This document shows positions 30,741 to 39,144 of a stretch of DNA of 64,000 bases, piece by piece. The position numbers were made by a program, and so were the translations under genes. The DNA comes from Aeromonas bestiarum (lineage in GTDB: Bacteria; Pseudomonadota; Gammaproteobacteria; Enterobacterales; Aeromonadaceae): contig NZ_CDDA01000007.1 of assembly GCF_000819745.1 (NCBI RefSeq), forward strand, positions 28,204-92,203. The letters are read 5' to 3'. The notes below the pieces were generated by a model. The model made no database searches. It had not been told where the DNA came from and worked only from the letters and a program-made list of their open reading frames with translations. Each line of letters starts with the position of its first letter. Positions within the stretch are counted from its first letter, which is position 1.

Positions 30741-31850
30741 ATGAATCGAAAATGGTCGCTCCCCATCGTGGCAATCGCGGGGGGAGCGTTACTCTGGCTC
30801 GGCAACACCTTTGGTATGAAATGGGCCCTGATGGCCCTGATCGGATTCGGCTTCGGCTTCACCCTCTCCTTCAGCCGCTTCGGCATCGTATTCGGTTGGC
30901 GCGAAATGCTGACCAAGCGCAACAGCTACTATGTGCGGGTTCACCTGCTCACCATCGCCATCGAAATCCTGCTGTTCACCTGCTTCCTCTCCTTTAGTCA
31001 CGCCCTGTTTGGCGATGCCATGGTGGGCAACGTGATGGCCATCGGCATTCCCTTCATCGTCGGCGCCTTCCTGTTCGGCATCGGCATGCAGCTGGCGGGC
31101 GTCTGCGCCACCGGCACCCTCTACTGCTGCGGCGAGGGGCAACCCCGCTTCTGGCTGGTGCTGCTCTGCTACGGCATAGGCACCCTGATCAGCAACCAGT
31201 TCCGCCCCATGCTGGATGCCACCTTCTCCAGCCATGTGGTGCTGGCCAAGGATCTGACCGGCAATATCTGGAGCGGCATGCTGCTCAACCTGGCGCTGGT
31301 CGCCGTACTCTTCCTGCTGTTTCGCAACAGCGAACTCAAGCGCACCGGCGAGCTCAAGCCCCTCTTCAGCGGTGGCAACCTGTTCTGGCGCGACGGCCGC
31401 TTCACCGTGCTGACCGGCGGCATCCTGATCGCCCTGCTCAACTCCAGCGTGGTGGCCCTGCACGGCTCGGCCTGGACCATCACGGGCGCCGTCTATGACA
31501 TGGCGCTGCGCGGCGCCTCTTTGTTCGGCCTGTTCGAGGGGAACCCCAAGCTGGCCCAGCCACTCTTCATCAACCCCATGGTCGGCATGTTCTGGCTGGG
31601 GATCCTGGGGGCCATGCTGGCGCGTTGCATCAGCGGTGGTGGCACCTTCGCCCCGATGCGGCTCGGCAACAGCCTGGCATCCATTCTCGGCGGCCTGCTG
31701 ATGGGGATGGGCGCCATGTACAGCGCCTGCAACCTGGGTGGCTTCTTCGACGGCACGGCATCGGGCAGCCTGCACGGCTGGGTCTGGATGCTGATGGCCC
31801 TGGCCGGCAGCCTGATCGGCATCCGCCTGCGGCCGCTGTTCAAGCTCTGA
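30741..31850 (+). CDS. YeeE/YedE (TsuA-like) sulfur-compound transporter
   Basis: 369-residue multi-pass membrane protein of the YeeE/YedE family. Characterised members (TsuA) import thiosulfate through a path lined by conserved Cys. Visible signatures are GFGFGFTLSFSRFGIVFGWREM, GIGMQLAGVCATGTLYCCGEGQ with paired Cys, ISGGGTFAPMRLGNSLASILGGLLMGMGAMYSACNLGG near the C-terminus. The usual partner TusA/YeeD is not adjacent. The ATG follows AGGAAA at a 9-10-nt spacing. Substrate assignment is family inference. Confidence 0.85.
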   Translation: MNRKWSLPIVAIAGGALLWLGNTFGMKWALMALIGFGFGFTLSFSRFGIVFGWREMLTKRNSYYVRVHLLTIAIEILLFTCFLSFSHALFGDAMVGNVMAIGIPFIVGAFLFGIGMQLAGVCATGTLYCCGEGQPRFWLVLLCYGIGTLISNQFRPMLDATFSSHVVLAKDLTGNIWSGMLLNLALVAVLFLLFRNSELKRTGELKPLFSGGNLFWRDGRFTVLTGGILIALLNSSVVALHGSAWTITGAVYDMALRGASLFGLFEGNPKLAQPLFINPMVGMFWLGILGAMLARCISGGGTFAPMRLGNSLASILGGLLMGMGAMYSACNLGGFFDGTASGSLHGWVWMLMALAGSLIGIRLRPLFKL

Positions 31851-31856
31851 TGGCAT

Positions 31857-31888
31857 AACGGGATGGCGCACAAGGGCGCCATCCCGTT
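31857..31888. terminator. Bidirectional terminator between YeeE and RhtB genes
   Basis: AACGGGATGGCG/CGCCATCCCGTT perfect 12-bp stem with 8-nt loop between convergent genes. U-runs are short. Confidence 0.75.
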
Positions 31889-31950
31889 GAAATACCTTTC
31901 CTTATATCCCGGCCTGATGGCTGCGGAACGGGCCTCATCCCGCCAGAACC

Positions 31951-32571
31951 TCAACCCAGCGCCCTGATCAGCAGCAGGATCGCGAAGCCGGTGAACATCA
32001 CGGCCGACAACCGGTTGATCCCCCTGGCGAAGCGCTCGCCATATCCCTGCATGCCCACCCAGCGAAACACCAAGCAGTAGCCGCCATGCACCACCAGCAC
32101 CACGGCACTGAAGGTCAGCGCCAGCAGCATGCACTGGCCCAGCGCCCCCTGACGAAAATCGATGAACTGGGGAAACAGGCTGGTGAAGAAGATGATCGCC
32201 TTGGGATTGAGCAGGCTGATGAGCGCTCCCTTGGCGAAACTGCGGCCACAATCCCGATCGGTGGAGGCCCCCACGACCGGGCTGACCGCGCGCTGACGCC
32301 AGGAGTTCAGCCCCAGATAGAGCAGATAGAGGGCGCCCCCCAGAGTGAGGATCTGCTGCCCCTCGGCCAGCCAGTGGGTAAACCAGAGCACCGCCAGCGA
32401 GGCCAGGGTTGCCACCATCAATATCCCCACCGCCACCCCGACAAAGCCGGCGATGGCGTGGCGGGTTCCCCGGGTCAGGGTGTTGCCTATGGTGTAGATC
32501 ACCGCCGGGCCGGGACTGAGCACAGTCCCCACGGCGAGCAGCAGGTAGAGGGCGTAATATTCGAGGCTCAT
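31951..32571 (-). CDS. RhtB/LysE family amino acid exporter
   Basis: 206-residue inner-membrane protein with the family motif TVLSPGPAVIYTIGNTL, central SLLNPKAIIFFTSLFPQF, and about six helices. The substrate is unknown. ATG 32571 (MSLEYYALY) fits family N-termini; ATG 32586 is an alternative, and neither has a clear Shine-Dalgarno. It is divergent from a LysR regulator 100 bp away that may control it. Confidence 0.88.
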   Translation of the reverse strand: MSLEYYALYLLLAVGTVLSPGPAVIYTIGNTLTRGTRHAIAGFVGVAVGILMVATLASLAVLWFTHWLAEGQQILTLGGALYLLYLGLNSWRQRAVSPVVGASTDRDCGRSFAKGALISLLNPKAIIFFTSLFPQFIDFRQGALGQCMLLALTFSAVVLVVHGGYCLVFRWVGMQGYGERFARGINRLSAVMFTGFAILLLIRALG

Positions 32572-32672
32572 CACAGGGTATTCCATCGTCGGTCAAGTGC
32601 CGCCCAGTATATTGACAGCCTCTTCGCCAGCCAGACATAGTGGCGCTCGGCTTTATAAACCAGGAGTTTAGA

Positions 32673-33569
32673 GTGGATCGTCTGACCGCCATCGAGATCT
32701 TCGTCGAAGTCGCCCGCGCGGGCAGCTTCAGTGCCGTGGCGGAGCGATTCGAGATGACACCGGCCATGATCGGCAAATACATCAAATGGCTGGAGGCCAG
32801 AGTGGGTTCCCGCCTGCTCAACCGCAACACCCGCTGCCAGAGCCTGACCGAGGCGGGCAGAGAGTACCTTGGCGGTTGCCAGAACCTGCTGCAGCACTAT
32901 CGGGAGCTGGAGCAGAACACCCGGGCCCATACAGGCCAGGCGGCGGGCAAGATCCGCATCAATGCCCCCATCACCTTTGGCAGCTATCGGCTGACCCCCT
33001 TGCTGTGTCGCTTCATGGCGCAGTATCCGCAGATCCGCATCGAACTGGATCTCTGCGATCGGCTGGTCGATGTGATCGGCGACGGCTTCGACCTCATCTT
33101 TCGGGTCGGCACTCCCAAGGATGCCGCCTACATAGCCCGCCCACTGACCAGCTCGGCCTCGGTCTTCTGTGCCTCGCCACACTACCTGCAACACCACGGC
33201 ACCCCGCTCGAGCTGGCGGATCTGGCCCGTCACCGCTGCCTGGGTTTTACCCCCTGGCTGACGCAGTCGAGCCTGGCCGAGGAGTTTCCCCTCGAACATC
33301 TGCACCTGTGGGACAGCCAGTTCATCAGCAACCATGGCAGCGCCCTCAAGGTGGCGGCCCTGAATCATGCGGGCATAGTGCTGCAACCCAGGGCTCTGCT
33401 GAGCCAGGAGCTGGCCAGCGGCGCCTTGCTGGAGATACTGCCGGATGCCCTGCCCGCTCCGCGCCCGGTCAACCTGCTCTACCCGGCCAGAGAGCCCATG
33501 CCGCTGCGCCTGCGGCTGCTGATCGACTACCTCAGCGACCACCGTCATGAGCTGGATCTGCCCGCCTGA
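32673..33569 (+). CDS. LysR-family transcriptional regulator
   Basis: 298 residues. The N-terminal winged helix is RLTAIEIFVEVARAGSFSAVAERFEMTPAMIGKYIKWLEARVGSRLLNR, followed by a periplasmic-binding-protein-like effector domain (KIRINAPITFGSYRLTPLL onward). GTG 32673 is chosen because AGGAG lies 6 nt upstream; an upstream ATG at 32640 lacks a ribosome site. It is divergent from the RhtB exporter gene, which it probably regulates. Confidence 0.88.
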   Translation: MDRLTAIEIFVEVARAGSFSAVAERFEMTPAMIGKYIKWLEARVGSRLLNRNTRCQSLTEAGREYLGGCQNLLQHYRELEQNTRAHTGQAAGKIRINAPITFGSYRLTPLLCRFMAQYPQIRIELDLCDRLVDVIGDGFDLIFRVGTPKDAAYIARPLTSSASVFCASPHYLQHHGTPLELADLARHRCLGFTPWLTQSSLAEEFPLEHLHLWDSQFISNHGSALKVAALNHAGIVLQPRALLSQELASGALLEILPDALPAPRPVNLLYPAREPMPLRLRLLIDYLSDHRHELDLPA

Positions 33570-33587
33570 GAGGCAGGCCAGACCGGG

Positions 33588-34295
33588 TTACTCCCCGCGC
33601 AGCGTCGCCTTGCGCAGATAGACATAACCCTCGCCCGGGCTGCCCCAGCGCTGATGGGCCTCGTTGTCGTAGGCCCTGTCCAGCAGCCTGACGCTGTCGG
33701 GGCCGATCCAGAGGTACTGCACCAGAGTGCTGGCGCCGCCGAAATTGGTGGAGCAGCTGCCAACCTTGCTGTGGCCCGCGTACTCCCCCGAGGGTTGGCG
33801 GGTCAGCCAGATCTCGCAGCCCTGACGCAGGGAGAGCTGTTGCGGGGTGAGGGAGTTCAGCAGACTGGGGTCGCGCCAGGCCCCGGCGAAGTCGACGGCT
33901 CTGGGCATGGTCAGTTCGGCCATCAGGATGCGGCCATCGGGGACGGGAGAGAAACGGTAGATACGCTGGCGAAACGGACGCACCGCCCGCTCGGTCAGGA
34001 ACTGCTCGGCATAGACCCAGCGAAAGCCCTTGTAGCCGGGCCAGATCTCCACCAGCCGCAGCTCGGCGCTGGTGAAACGGGTGTCATAACTGGCCTGCTC
34101 CCGGCTGGAGAACTCGCCGGTAAACCAGGAGAGCAGCGGTTCCATGCTGACCTGAGCCGTCGTCGCCCTGGCCGCTGACGGGCCGGTCGGGATGGTGACA
34201 AAGGGGGCGGGCGCCGCCCATACCAGGCAGGTGCAGAGCAGCCCGCACAGGGCCGCCATCAGCGTGACCATCGAATCCTTCCGAATCATTTTCAT
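33588..34295 (-). CDS. CpcT/CpeT-like secreted protein
   Basis: About 235 residues with an N-terminal signal peptide (hydrophobic segment ending TCLVWAAPAPF). The mature part has CpcT/CpeT chromophore-lyase landmarks: WFTGEFSSREQASYD, VYAEQFLTERAVRPFRQRIYRF, RQGCEIWLTRQPSGEYAGHSKVGSC and a C-terminal AYDNEAHQRWGSPGEGYVYL. Phycobilin lyases are cyanobacterial; this host has no phycobiliproteins, so the function is unknown. The start is ambiguous: ATG 34295 gives a basic signal-peptide n-region, while ATG 34271 has the better GGAAGG ribosome site. Confidence 0.8.
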   Translation of the reverse strand: MKMIRKDSMVTLMAALCGLLCTCLVWAAPAPFVTIPTGPSAARATTAQVSMEPLLSWFTGEFSSREQASYDTRFTSAELRLVEIWPGYKGFRWVYAEQFLTERAVRPFRQRIYRFSPVPDGRILMAELTMPRAVDFAGAWRDPSLLNSLTPQQLSLRQGCEIWLTRQPSGEYAGHSKVGSCSTNFGGASTLVQYLWIGPDSVRLLDRAYDNEAHQRWGSPGEGYVYLRKATLRGE

Positions 34296-34600
34296 GGCGG
34301 CGATTATATGAGCGAATGGCCGCAATAACCGCAATCTTGATCAAATCCTTGCCGATCCATTGAAAAATCACAGTGTTAGCGAAAGGAAGTGACGGCGGCG
34401 CCGGGTTCAATGGCCCCGTCACCTGCCGGCGCAGAGGCAGCCACCCCACCCAGCCAGCGGCAAACGAGGCCTACCTGCCGATAACTTGGATGACGGCTGA
34501 ACGGGCCACGGCTTCCTCTTGTGGGCGCTCTTTGAATCGGTTATTTCTCTTGCAACGCCTTGCGCATCGGATGCAAAGGTCATGCATATCAGGAGCAAAG

Positions 34601-35257
34601 ATGAAGAGAGCCGTAATCGCAGGCATGGTGGCCATCCTGCTGGGTGGCTGCGCAGTGAAGAATCAGGTATCGCAGGGGTTGCAGGCGATCCCGCTGGCGG
34701 CCTTTCAACCAAGTGAAAGCAACCCCAACCAGCGCGTCTACAAGGAGCCCGGCGTGGATCTGCGCCAGTACCATCAGGTGCTGCTCGACCCGCTACAGTT
34801 CATCCGCCAGGAGAACGGCCACTGGTATCTGCTGACCGCCAACGAGCAGAACGACATCGGCCGCTACTACCACGCCACCTTCCAGCGCGAACTGGTCAGC
34901 CAGGGCGTGCAGATCGCCACAGCCCCCGGCCCTGGCGTGATGCGGGTGCAGGCCGCCATCACCAACTTCGATCTGACCCGCCCCGACCCCAAACTGCGGG
35001 ATCTGCTGCCCGCCAAGATCGCCATCAACGTCACCCGCGAAGTGATCGGCAAGGAGCCCTACCTGCTCAAGGTGGGCAGCATGGCCCAGTTGCTCGACTC
35101 CCAAAGCGGCAAGCTGCTGGTGCGGGTGATGGATGCGCGCGAGAGCCCGGATACCACCCACAAGGACTCCCCCATCACAGCCGACGAGATGGAGAAGATG
35201 ATCGATCAGTGGGCCGCCAGCCGCGCCAAACAGCTGGCCGACAATCTGGGCCGCTAG
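34601..35257 (+). CDS. DUF3313-type lipoprotein
   Basis: 218 residues with a lipoprotein signal peptide MKRAVIAGMVAILLGGC (lipobox LGGC). The mature protein carries DPLQFIRQENGHWYLL and LLPAKIAINVTREVIGKEPYLL and ends in a helical tail. The family is uncharacterised and expected in the periplasm or outer membrane. ATG 34601 has AGGAG 5 nt upstream; a long upstream frame to 34373 is rejected because it would bury the signal peptide. Confidence 0.85.
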   Translation: MKRAVIAGMVAILLGGCAVKNQVSQGLQAIPLAAFQPSESNPNQRVYKEPGVDLRQYHQVLLDPLQFIRQENGHWYLLTANEQNDIGRYYHATFQRELVSQGVQIATAPGPGVMRVQAAITNFDLTRPDPKLRDLLPAKIAINVTREVIGKEPYLLKVGSMAQLLDSQSGKLLVRVMDARESPDTTHKDSPITADEMEKMIDQWAASRAKQLADNLGR

Positions 35258-35335
35258 TCCGGCTTGCCACATTCCGGCCCAGTGCGCCCTGCGGATGGGG
35301 CCGGTTATTTCCCCTTTCTGTGACAAGGAGCCGTC

Positions 35336-35848
35336 ATGAACCGTCACCCCAGCATCAAACACTGGCGCGAGCTGCAAGAGCCGGAACCGGGATCCTACCC
35401 AGGCAGTGAGGAGCGCATGTCGCACGGCAGCGCTCTCGGCAGGCACTTTGGTTTCAGCCGTATCGGCATCCACCACGAGCTGGTCGAGCCCGGCCATCGC
35501 ACCAGCTGGCCCCATGCCGAAGAGACCGAGGACGAGTTCGTCCACGTGCTGGAAGGGACGCCGGATGTCTGGCTCGATGGGGTGCTCCATCGGCTGCAAC
35601 CGGGCGATTCGGTGGGTTTCAAGGCCGGTGACGGGCTGGCCCACACCTTTATCAACAACACGGATGAGCCGGTGCGGCTGCTCTGCATCGGCGACACGGA
35701 CCGGGAGGACAACCGCATCCACTACGCCCTGCACCCCGAGTACAACCGCCAGATCGGCAAGCGCCACTGGGACGAGGTGCCCGCCCGCGACATGGGCGAT
35801 CACGACGGCCTGCCCGACCGGCTGCGCGAGCGCAACGGCCCGTTCTGA
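35336..35848 (+). CDS. Cupin protein, first of tandem pair
   Basis: 170 residues, one cupin barrel. Metal-site motifs are EPGHRTSWPHAEETEDEFVHVLEG (motif 1, His/Glu) and GDGLAHTFINN (motif 2, His). No enzyme specificity can be read from it; similar proteins are annotated as cupins of unknown function. It is closely similar to the next gene (about 80 percent by eye), so one arose by duplication. AAGGAG precedes the ATG. Confidence 0.85.
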   Translation: MNRHPSIKHWRELQEPEPGSYPGSEERMSHGSALGRHFGFSRIGIHHELVEPGHRTSWPHAEETEDEFVHVLEGTPDVWLDGVLHRLQPGDSVGFKAGDGLAHTFINNTDEPVRLLCIGDTDREDNRIHYALHPEYNRQIGKRHWDEVPARDMGDHDGLPDRLRERNGPF

Positions 35849-35879
35849 GCGACCCCACACAGCCATATAAGGAATCACG

Positions 35880-36392
35880 ATGAATCGCCACCCCTGCATC
35901 AAACACTGGCGCGAGCTGCAAGAGCAGACGCCGCGCTACTACTCCGGCAGTCAGGAGCCCCTTTCCCGCGGCTGCGCCCTCGGCAAACACTTTGGCTTTA
36001 GCCGGATTGGCATTCACCACGAGATCGTCGAGCCCGGCCACCGCACCAGCTGGCCCCACGCCGAAAAGACCGAGGACGAGTTCGTTCACGTGCTGGAAGG
36101 GACGCCGGATGTCTGGCTCGATGGGGTGCTCTATAGGCTGCAACCGGGCGACTCGGTCGGCTTCAAGGCCGGTGACGGCCTGGCCCACGCCTTTATCAAC
36201 AACACCGAGGAGCCGGTGCGGCTGCTCTGCATCGGCGACACGGACCGGGAGGACAACCGCATCCACTACGCCGTTCACCCCGAGCGCAACATCACCCTCG
36301 GCCAGCTGCACTGGGACGACGTACCCGCCCGCGAGCTGGGGGATCACGATGGCCTGCCAGACAAGCTGCGCGACAGTAACGGCCCTTTCTGA
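35880..36392 (+). CDS. Cupin protein, second of tandem pair
   Basis: 170 residues, the same length and motifs as its upstream neighbour (EPGHRTSWPHAEKTEDEFVHVLEG, GDGLAHAFINN). Differences concentrate at residues 15-35 and in the C-terminal 30 residues. Both copies keep the metal ligands, so both look functional. The function is unknown. It starts 31 nt after the first copy, with AAGGA before the ATG. Confidence 0.85.
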   Translation: MNRHPCIKHWRELQEQTPRYYSGSQEPLSRGCALGKHFGFSRIGIHHEIVEPGHRTSWPHAEKTEDEFVHVLEGTPDVWLDGVLYRLQPGDSVGFKAGDGLAHAFINNTEEPVRLLCIGDTDREDNRIHYAVHPERNITLGQLHWDDVPARELGDHDGLPDKLRDSNGPF

Positions 36393-36466
36393 TCCGGCGC
36401 TCATACCGGAATGGCCCAGCGCTGGCGACTATCCTTGATGCGGATCTCAATCAGGAGGAGTTGATC

Positions 36467-36916
36467 ATGACGACGGGAACAGTACGACTGCACAGGGTGC
36501 TCAAGGCGCCTCCGATGCGGGTCTATCGGGCCTTTATCGAAGCGGATGCGCTGGCCAAGTGGCTGCCGCCCCACGGCTTCACCTGCCGGGTGACGCAGCT
36601 GGAGGCCAGGGTCGGCGGCCACTTCCGGATGGCGTTTACCAACTTCGCTACGGGTCACAGCCACGCCTTCGGCGGCGAGTACCTCGAACTGGAGCCGGGC
36701 AAGCGCATCCGCTACACCGACAGCTTCGACGATCCCAACCTGCCGGGAGAGATGCGGGTGACCATCAGCCTGACCGGTGTGCTTTGCGGTACCGAGCTTG
36801 CCATAGAGCAGGCCGGGATCCCCGAGGTCATACCGGTGGAGATGTGCTATCTCGGCTGGCAGGAGTCCCTGACCCAGCTGGCCGCCCTGGTCGAACCCGA
36901 GATCCCGGGGGAGTAG
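36467..36916 (+). CDS. SRPBCC/AHSA1-like protein
   Basis: 149 residues of the START-like AHSA1 family: RVLKAPPMRVYRAFIEADALAKWLPPHGFTCRV at the start, GGHFRMAF, GGEYLELEPGKRIRYTDSFDDP and a C-terminal GWQESLTQLAALVE. A hydrophobic ligand pocket is expected, but the ligand is unknown. AGGAGG lies upstream; ATG 36467 is preferred over TTG 36461. It follows the cupin pair and ends before a strong terminator. Confidence 0.88.
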   Translation: MTTGTVRLHRVLKAPPMRVYRAFIEADALAKWLPPHGFTCRVTQLEARVGGHFRMAFTNFATGHSHAFGGEYLELEPGKRIRYTDSFDDPNLPGEMRVTISLTGVLCGTELAIEQAGIPEVIPVEMCYLGWQESLTQLAALVEPEIPGE

Positions 36917-36961
36917 CCGGGCACAGGCCCGAGCGGGTTGCGCGCGTCGGCCAGCCCAAAA

Positions 36962-36991
36962 AAGAGAGCCTGCCACCTGGCAGGCTCTCTT
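36962..36991. terminator. Bidirectional terminator between SRPBCC and DUF1993 genes
   Basis: AAGAGAGCCTGCC/GGCAGGCTCTCTT perfect stem, 4-nt loop, A-rich run on the 5' side. Confidence 0.85.
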
Positions 36992-37011
36992 CATTCCGGC
37001 AACCCTGAGAC

Positions 37012-37512
37012 TTATTGCAGGTTCAACCCGCCCAGATAGTCCCGCTTGCCGAGATCGACCCCGGCCCGGCGCAGCAGGGCATAGGTCATGGTGAGGTGGA
37101 AATAGAAGTTGGGGATGGCGTACTCGTGGACGCAGGTATGGCCGTCCATCCCCTTGCCGCCCGCCCAGTGTGGGACATAGCGCCCGCTCTCGAACTGGCT
37201 GAAATCGGCATCCAGCTTGCTCTGCAAAAAGGCGATGGTCTTGGTGATATGGGCGCGCAGATCCGCCATGGTCCTGGGCTCATCCCCCATCACGGGCTGC
37301 TCGCCATGGCTGGCGGTGGCGACACAGGTACGGGCCGAATCGCAGCAGATCAGCACCTGTTTGCTGAGTGGCAGCATGTCGACGATCAGCCGATCGCCGA
37401 AGAAGTTCTCCACATTGAACTGCTTCGCCTCGGCATGGGCAGCGGCCTTGGCCAGACACAGGTCGAGGTTGGTCAGCATCTTGATAAACTGGGCAACAAT
37501 ATCACGGTTCAT
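37012..37512 (-). CDS. DUF1993 family protein
   Basis: 166 residues, helical, with PLSKQVLICCDSA and GGKGMDGHTCVHEYAIPNFYFHLTMTYALLRRAGVDLGKRDYLGG, which are typical of DUF1993. The fold resembles DinB four-helix bundles, and no function is established. It is a single gene convergent with the SRPBCC gene. Confidence 0.85.
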   Translation of the reverse strand: MNRDIVAQFIKMLTNLDLCLAKAAAHAEAKQFNVENFFGDRLIVDMLPLSKQVLICCDSARTCVATASHGEQPVMGDEPRTMADLRAHITKTIAFLQSKLDADFSQFESGRYVPHWAGGKGMDGHTCVHEYAIPNFYFHLTMTYALLRRAGVDLGKRDYLGGLNLQ

Positions 37513-37703
37513 GGTGCGTTCTCGGTTGGTTGAAGGCAGTTAAACGAGCGGCACCACTATAGCGCATCCCCCCGCAGTATCACCCCCACCCCACAACCGC
37601 CGCGACAAGGTATGGCCATCGACAAGGGCATATTGGGACACCCACCTTTTTGACAGCGCTTTACCTCTGTTCTTGACTGAAAGGGATATCGCAGGAGGTT
37701 GCC

Positions 37704-38648
37704 ATGACCATTGCCCGCTCCCGTCAAATCAGTCTGCAAGATACGCCTTATTACCATGTGGTCAGTCGCTGCGTGCGGCGGGCCTTCTTGTGCGGTGAAG
37801 ATGCCCATTCCGGCCAGAGTTACGAACACAGGCGCCAGTGGGTGGTCGACAAGCTGAGCCAACTGTCGCGCCTGTTTGCCATCGGCGTCTGCGCTTATTC
37901 GGTGATGAACAATCACTACCACCTGGTGCTCAAGGTTGAGCCTGATACAGCCACCAACTGGAACGAGCGGGAGATAGCCGAGCGTTGGGCGGCACTGTTT
38001 CAGTGGCCCCTGCTGGTGCGGCGCTGGTATCAGGGGGAATCCCTGATTGAACCGGAACTTATGGTCGTACAACAGCTGATAGCCCAATGGCGTGAGCGGC
38101 TGCATTCCATCAGCTGGTTTGTTCGGCTGCTCAATGAAAAACTGGCCCGCCAGGCCAATCTGGAAGATGGTTGCAAGGGCCATTTCTGGGAAGGACGCTT
38201 CAAAAGTCAGGCATTGCTCACCGAGTCAGCCCTGCTGGCCTGCATGGCCTACGTTGACCTCAATCCGATACGGGCAGCGATTGCCGACAGACCGGAAGAG
38301 AGCGATTACACCAGCATCAAGCAGCGGCTCGCTGACCAACAACCCACAGTGCCATTGCCACCTCTGTTGCTGCCGTTCTCCAGCAGAAGTGATGGCCTGC
38401 CCTACCTCTTTACCGACTACCTGGAGCTGGTCGACTGGACAGGGCGAGCCATCAGAACCGACAAACGGGGCCATATTGCGGCTCACCTTGCCCCCATCCT
38501 GCAACGACTTGGCCTTGATACTGCGCAATGGTTGCGACAAGTGACGATGTTCCGGCGGCAAGGCATCAGAGCTGTGGGTGACAGGGAACATTGCCAGCTG
38601 TTCGCACAGCACTGCGGGCAGCAACGATGTCACCAGCCGCCTCTTTGA
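37704..38648 (+). CDS. Y1 HUH transposase, REP-associated type
   Basis: 314 residues of the IS200/TnpA-REP superfamily. The metal-binding HUH motif is in MNNHYHLVLKVEP, and the catalytic Tyr lies in the helix MAYVDLNPIRAAI, typical of REP-associated transposases. The start PYYHVVSRCVRRAFLCGEDA is also typical. AGGAGG sits 5 nt before the ATG. No terminal imperfect palindromes of an IS200 element are obvious, so it is a stationary single-copy gene rather than a complete IS. A hairpin follows at 38675-38698. Confidence 0.9.
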   Translation: MTIARSRQISLQDTPYYHVVSRCVRRAFLCGEDAHSGQSYEHRRQWVVDKLSQLSRLFAIGVCAYSVMNNHYHLVLKVEPDTATNWNEREIAERWAALFQWPLLVRRWYQGESLIEPELMVVQQLIAQWRERLHSISWFVRLLNEKLARQANLEDGCKGHFWEGRFKSQALLTESALLACMAYVDLNPIRAAIADRPEESDYTSIKQRLADQQPTVPLPPLLLPFSSRSDGLPYLFTDYLELVDWTGRAIRTDKRGHIAAHLAPILQRLGLDTAQWLRQVTMFRRQGIRAVGDREHCQLFAQHCGQQRCHQPPL

Positions 38649-38674
38649 ATCGCGAGTCCCACTTCATATCACAC

Positions 38675-38698
38675 CCCGGCATGTCATCTGATGCCGGG
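38675..38698 (+). repeat. REP-like hairpin after the transposase
   Basis: CCCGGCAT/ATGCCGGG stem with 8-nt loop, 26 nt after the stop, followed by a second palindromic GCATGACGCATGC. It could be a REP substrate of the neighbouring transposase or its terminator. No other copy was noticed in the window. Confidence 0.4.
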
Positions 38699-38840
38699 CA
38701 TGACGCATGCCTGAACAAGAGGCTTTAAAAGCCAGAACCGTCACCTTGTCGCTCCCGCTCCAGCCACCGAACCATCCATCACCTCATCACCAGTCTGGCT
38801 ACGGCTTACTCAGAAAGGTGGGTGTCCTAAGATCTGTGGT

Positions 38841-39104
38841 ATGCGCTGCCCAGGGATGCCATATCAAACTAAAAAAGAGCAGGACATCTGCTTTGACAAA
38901 CACACAGCTCCTGAGCCAGAAATGCTATTCATCAAGGGACTTACTTATGCATTTGGCTATGGTAGGGGGCGTGATTTGCATCAAGCCTATAGCCTACTAT
39001 CACTTGCCGAAAGATACGGTAGAGAGAGTGACATGATCAATGATTACAAAAAAATAATTCAGCCATTAATCTCTACCAACAAGTCAGATGAAATAACAAA
39101 ATGA
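38841..39104 (+). pseudogene. Sel1-like repeat remnant
   Basis: 87 codons from the first ATG, lacking a ribosome site; the frame is open back to 38715 with no better start. The segment EMLFIKGLTYAFGYGRGRDLHQAYSLLSLAERYGRES fits a Sel1-type repeat, although only about one repeat remains. The sequence turns AT-rich from about 38860, unlike the flanking genes, which suggests a transferred gene truncated at its 5' side. It may still be translated. Confidence 0.45.
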
Positions 39105-39144
39105 ACACTATAAAAAACCATTATTCCAATACTAGGAGAATGGA

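Noticed and set aside
38707..39036. 109-codon alternative frame across the Sel1-like remnant
   Set aside because: The overlapping frame at 38841-39104 matches a Sel1-type repeat; this one has no recognisable features.
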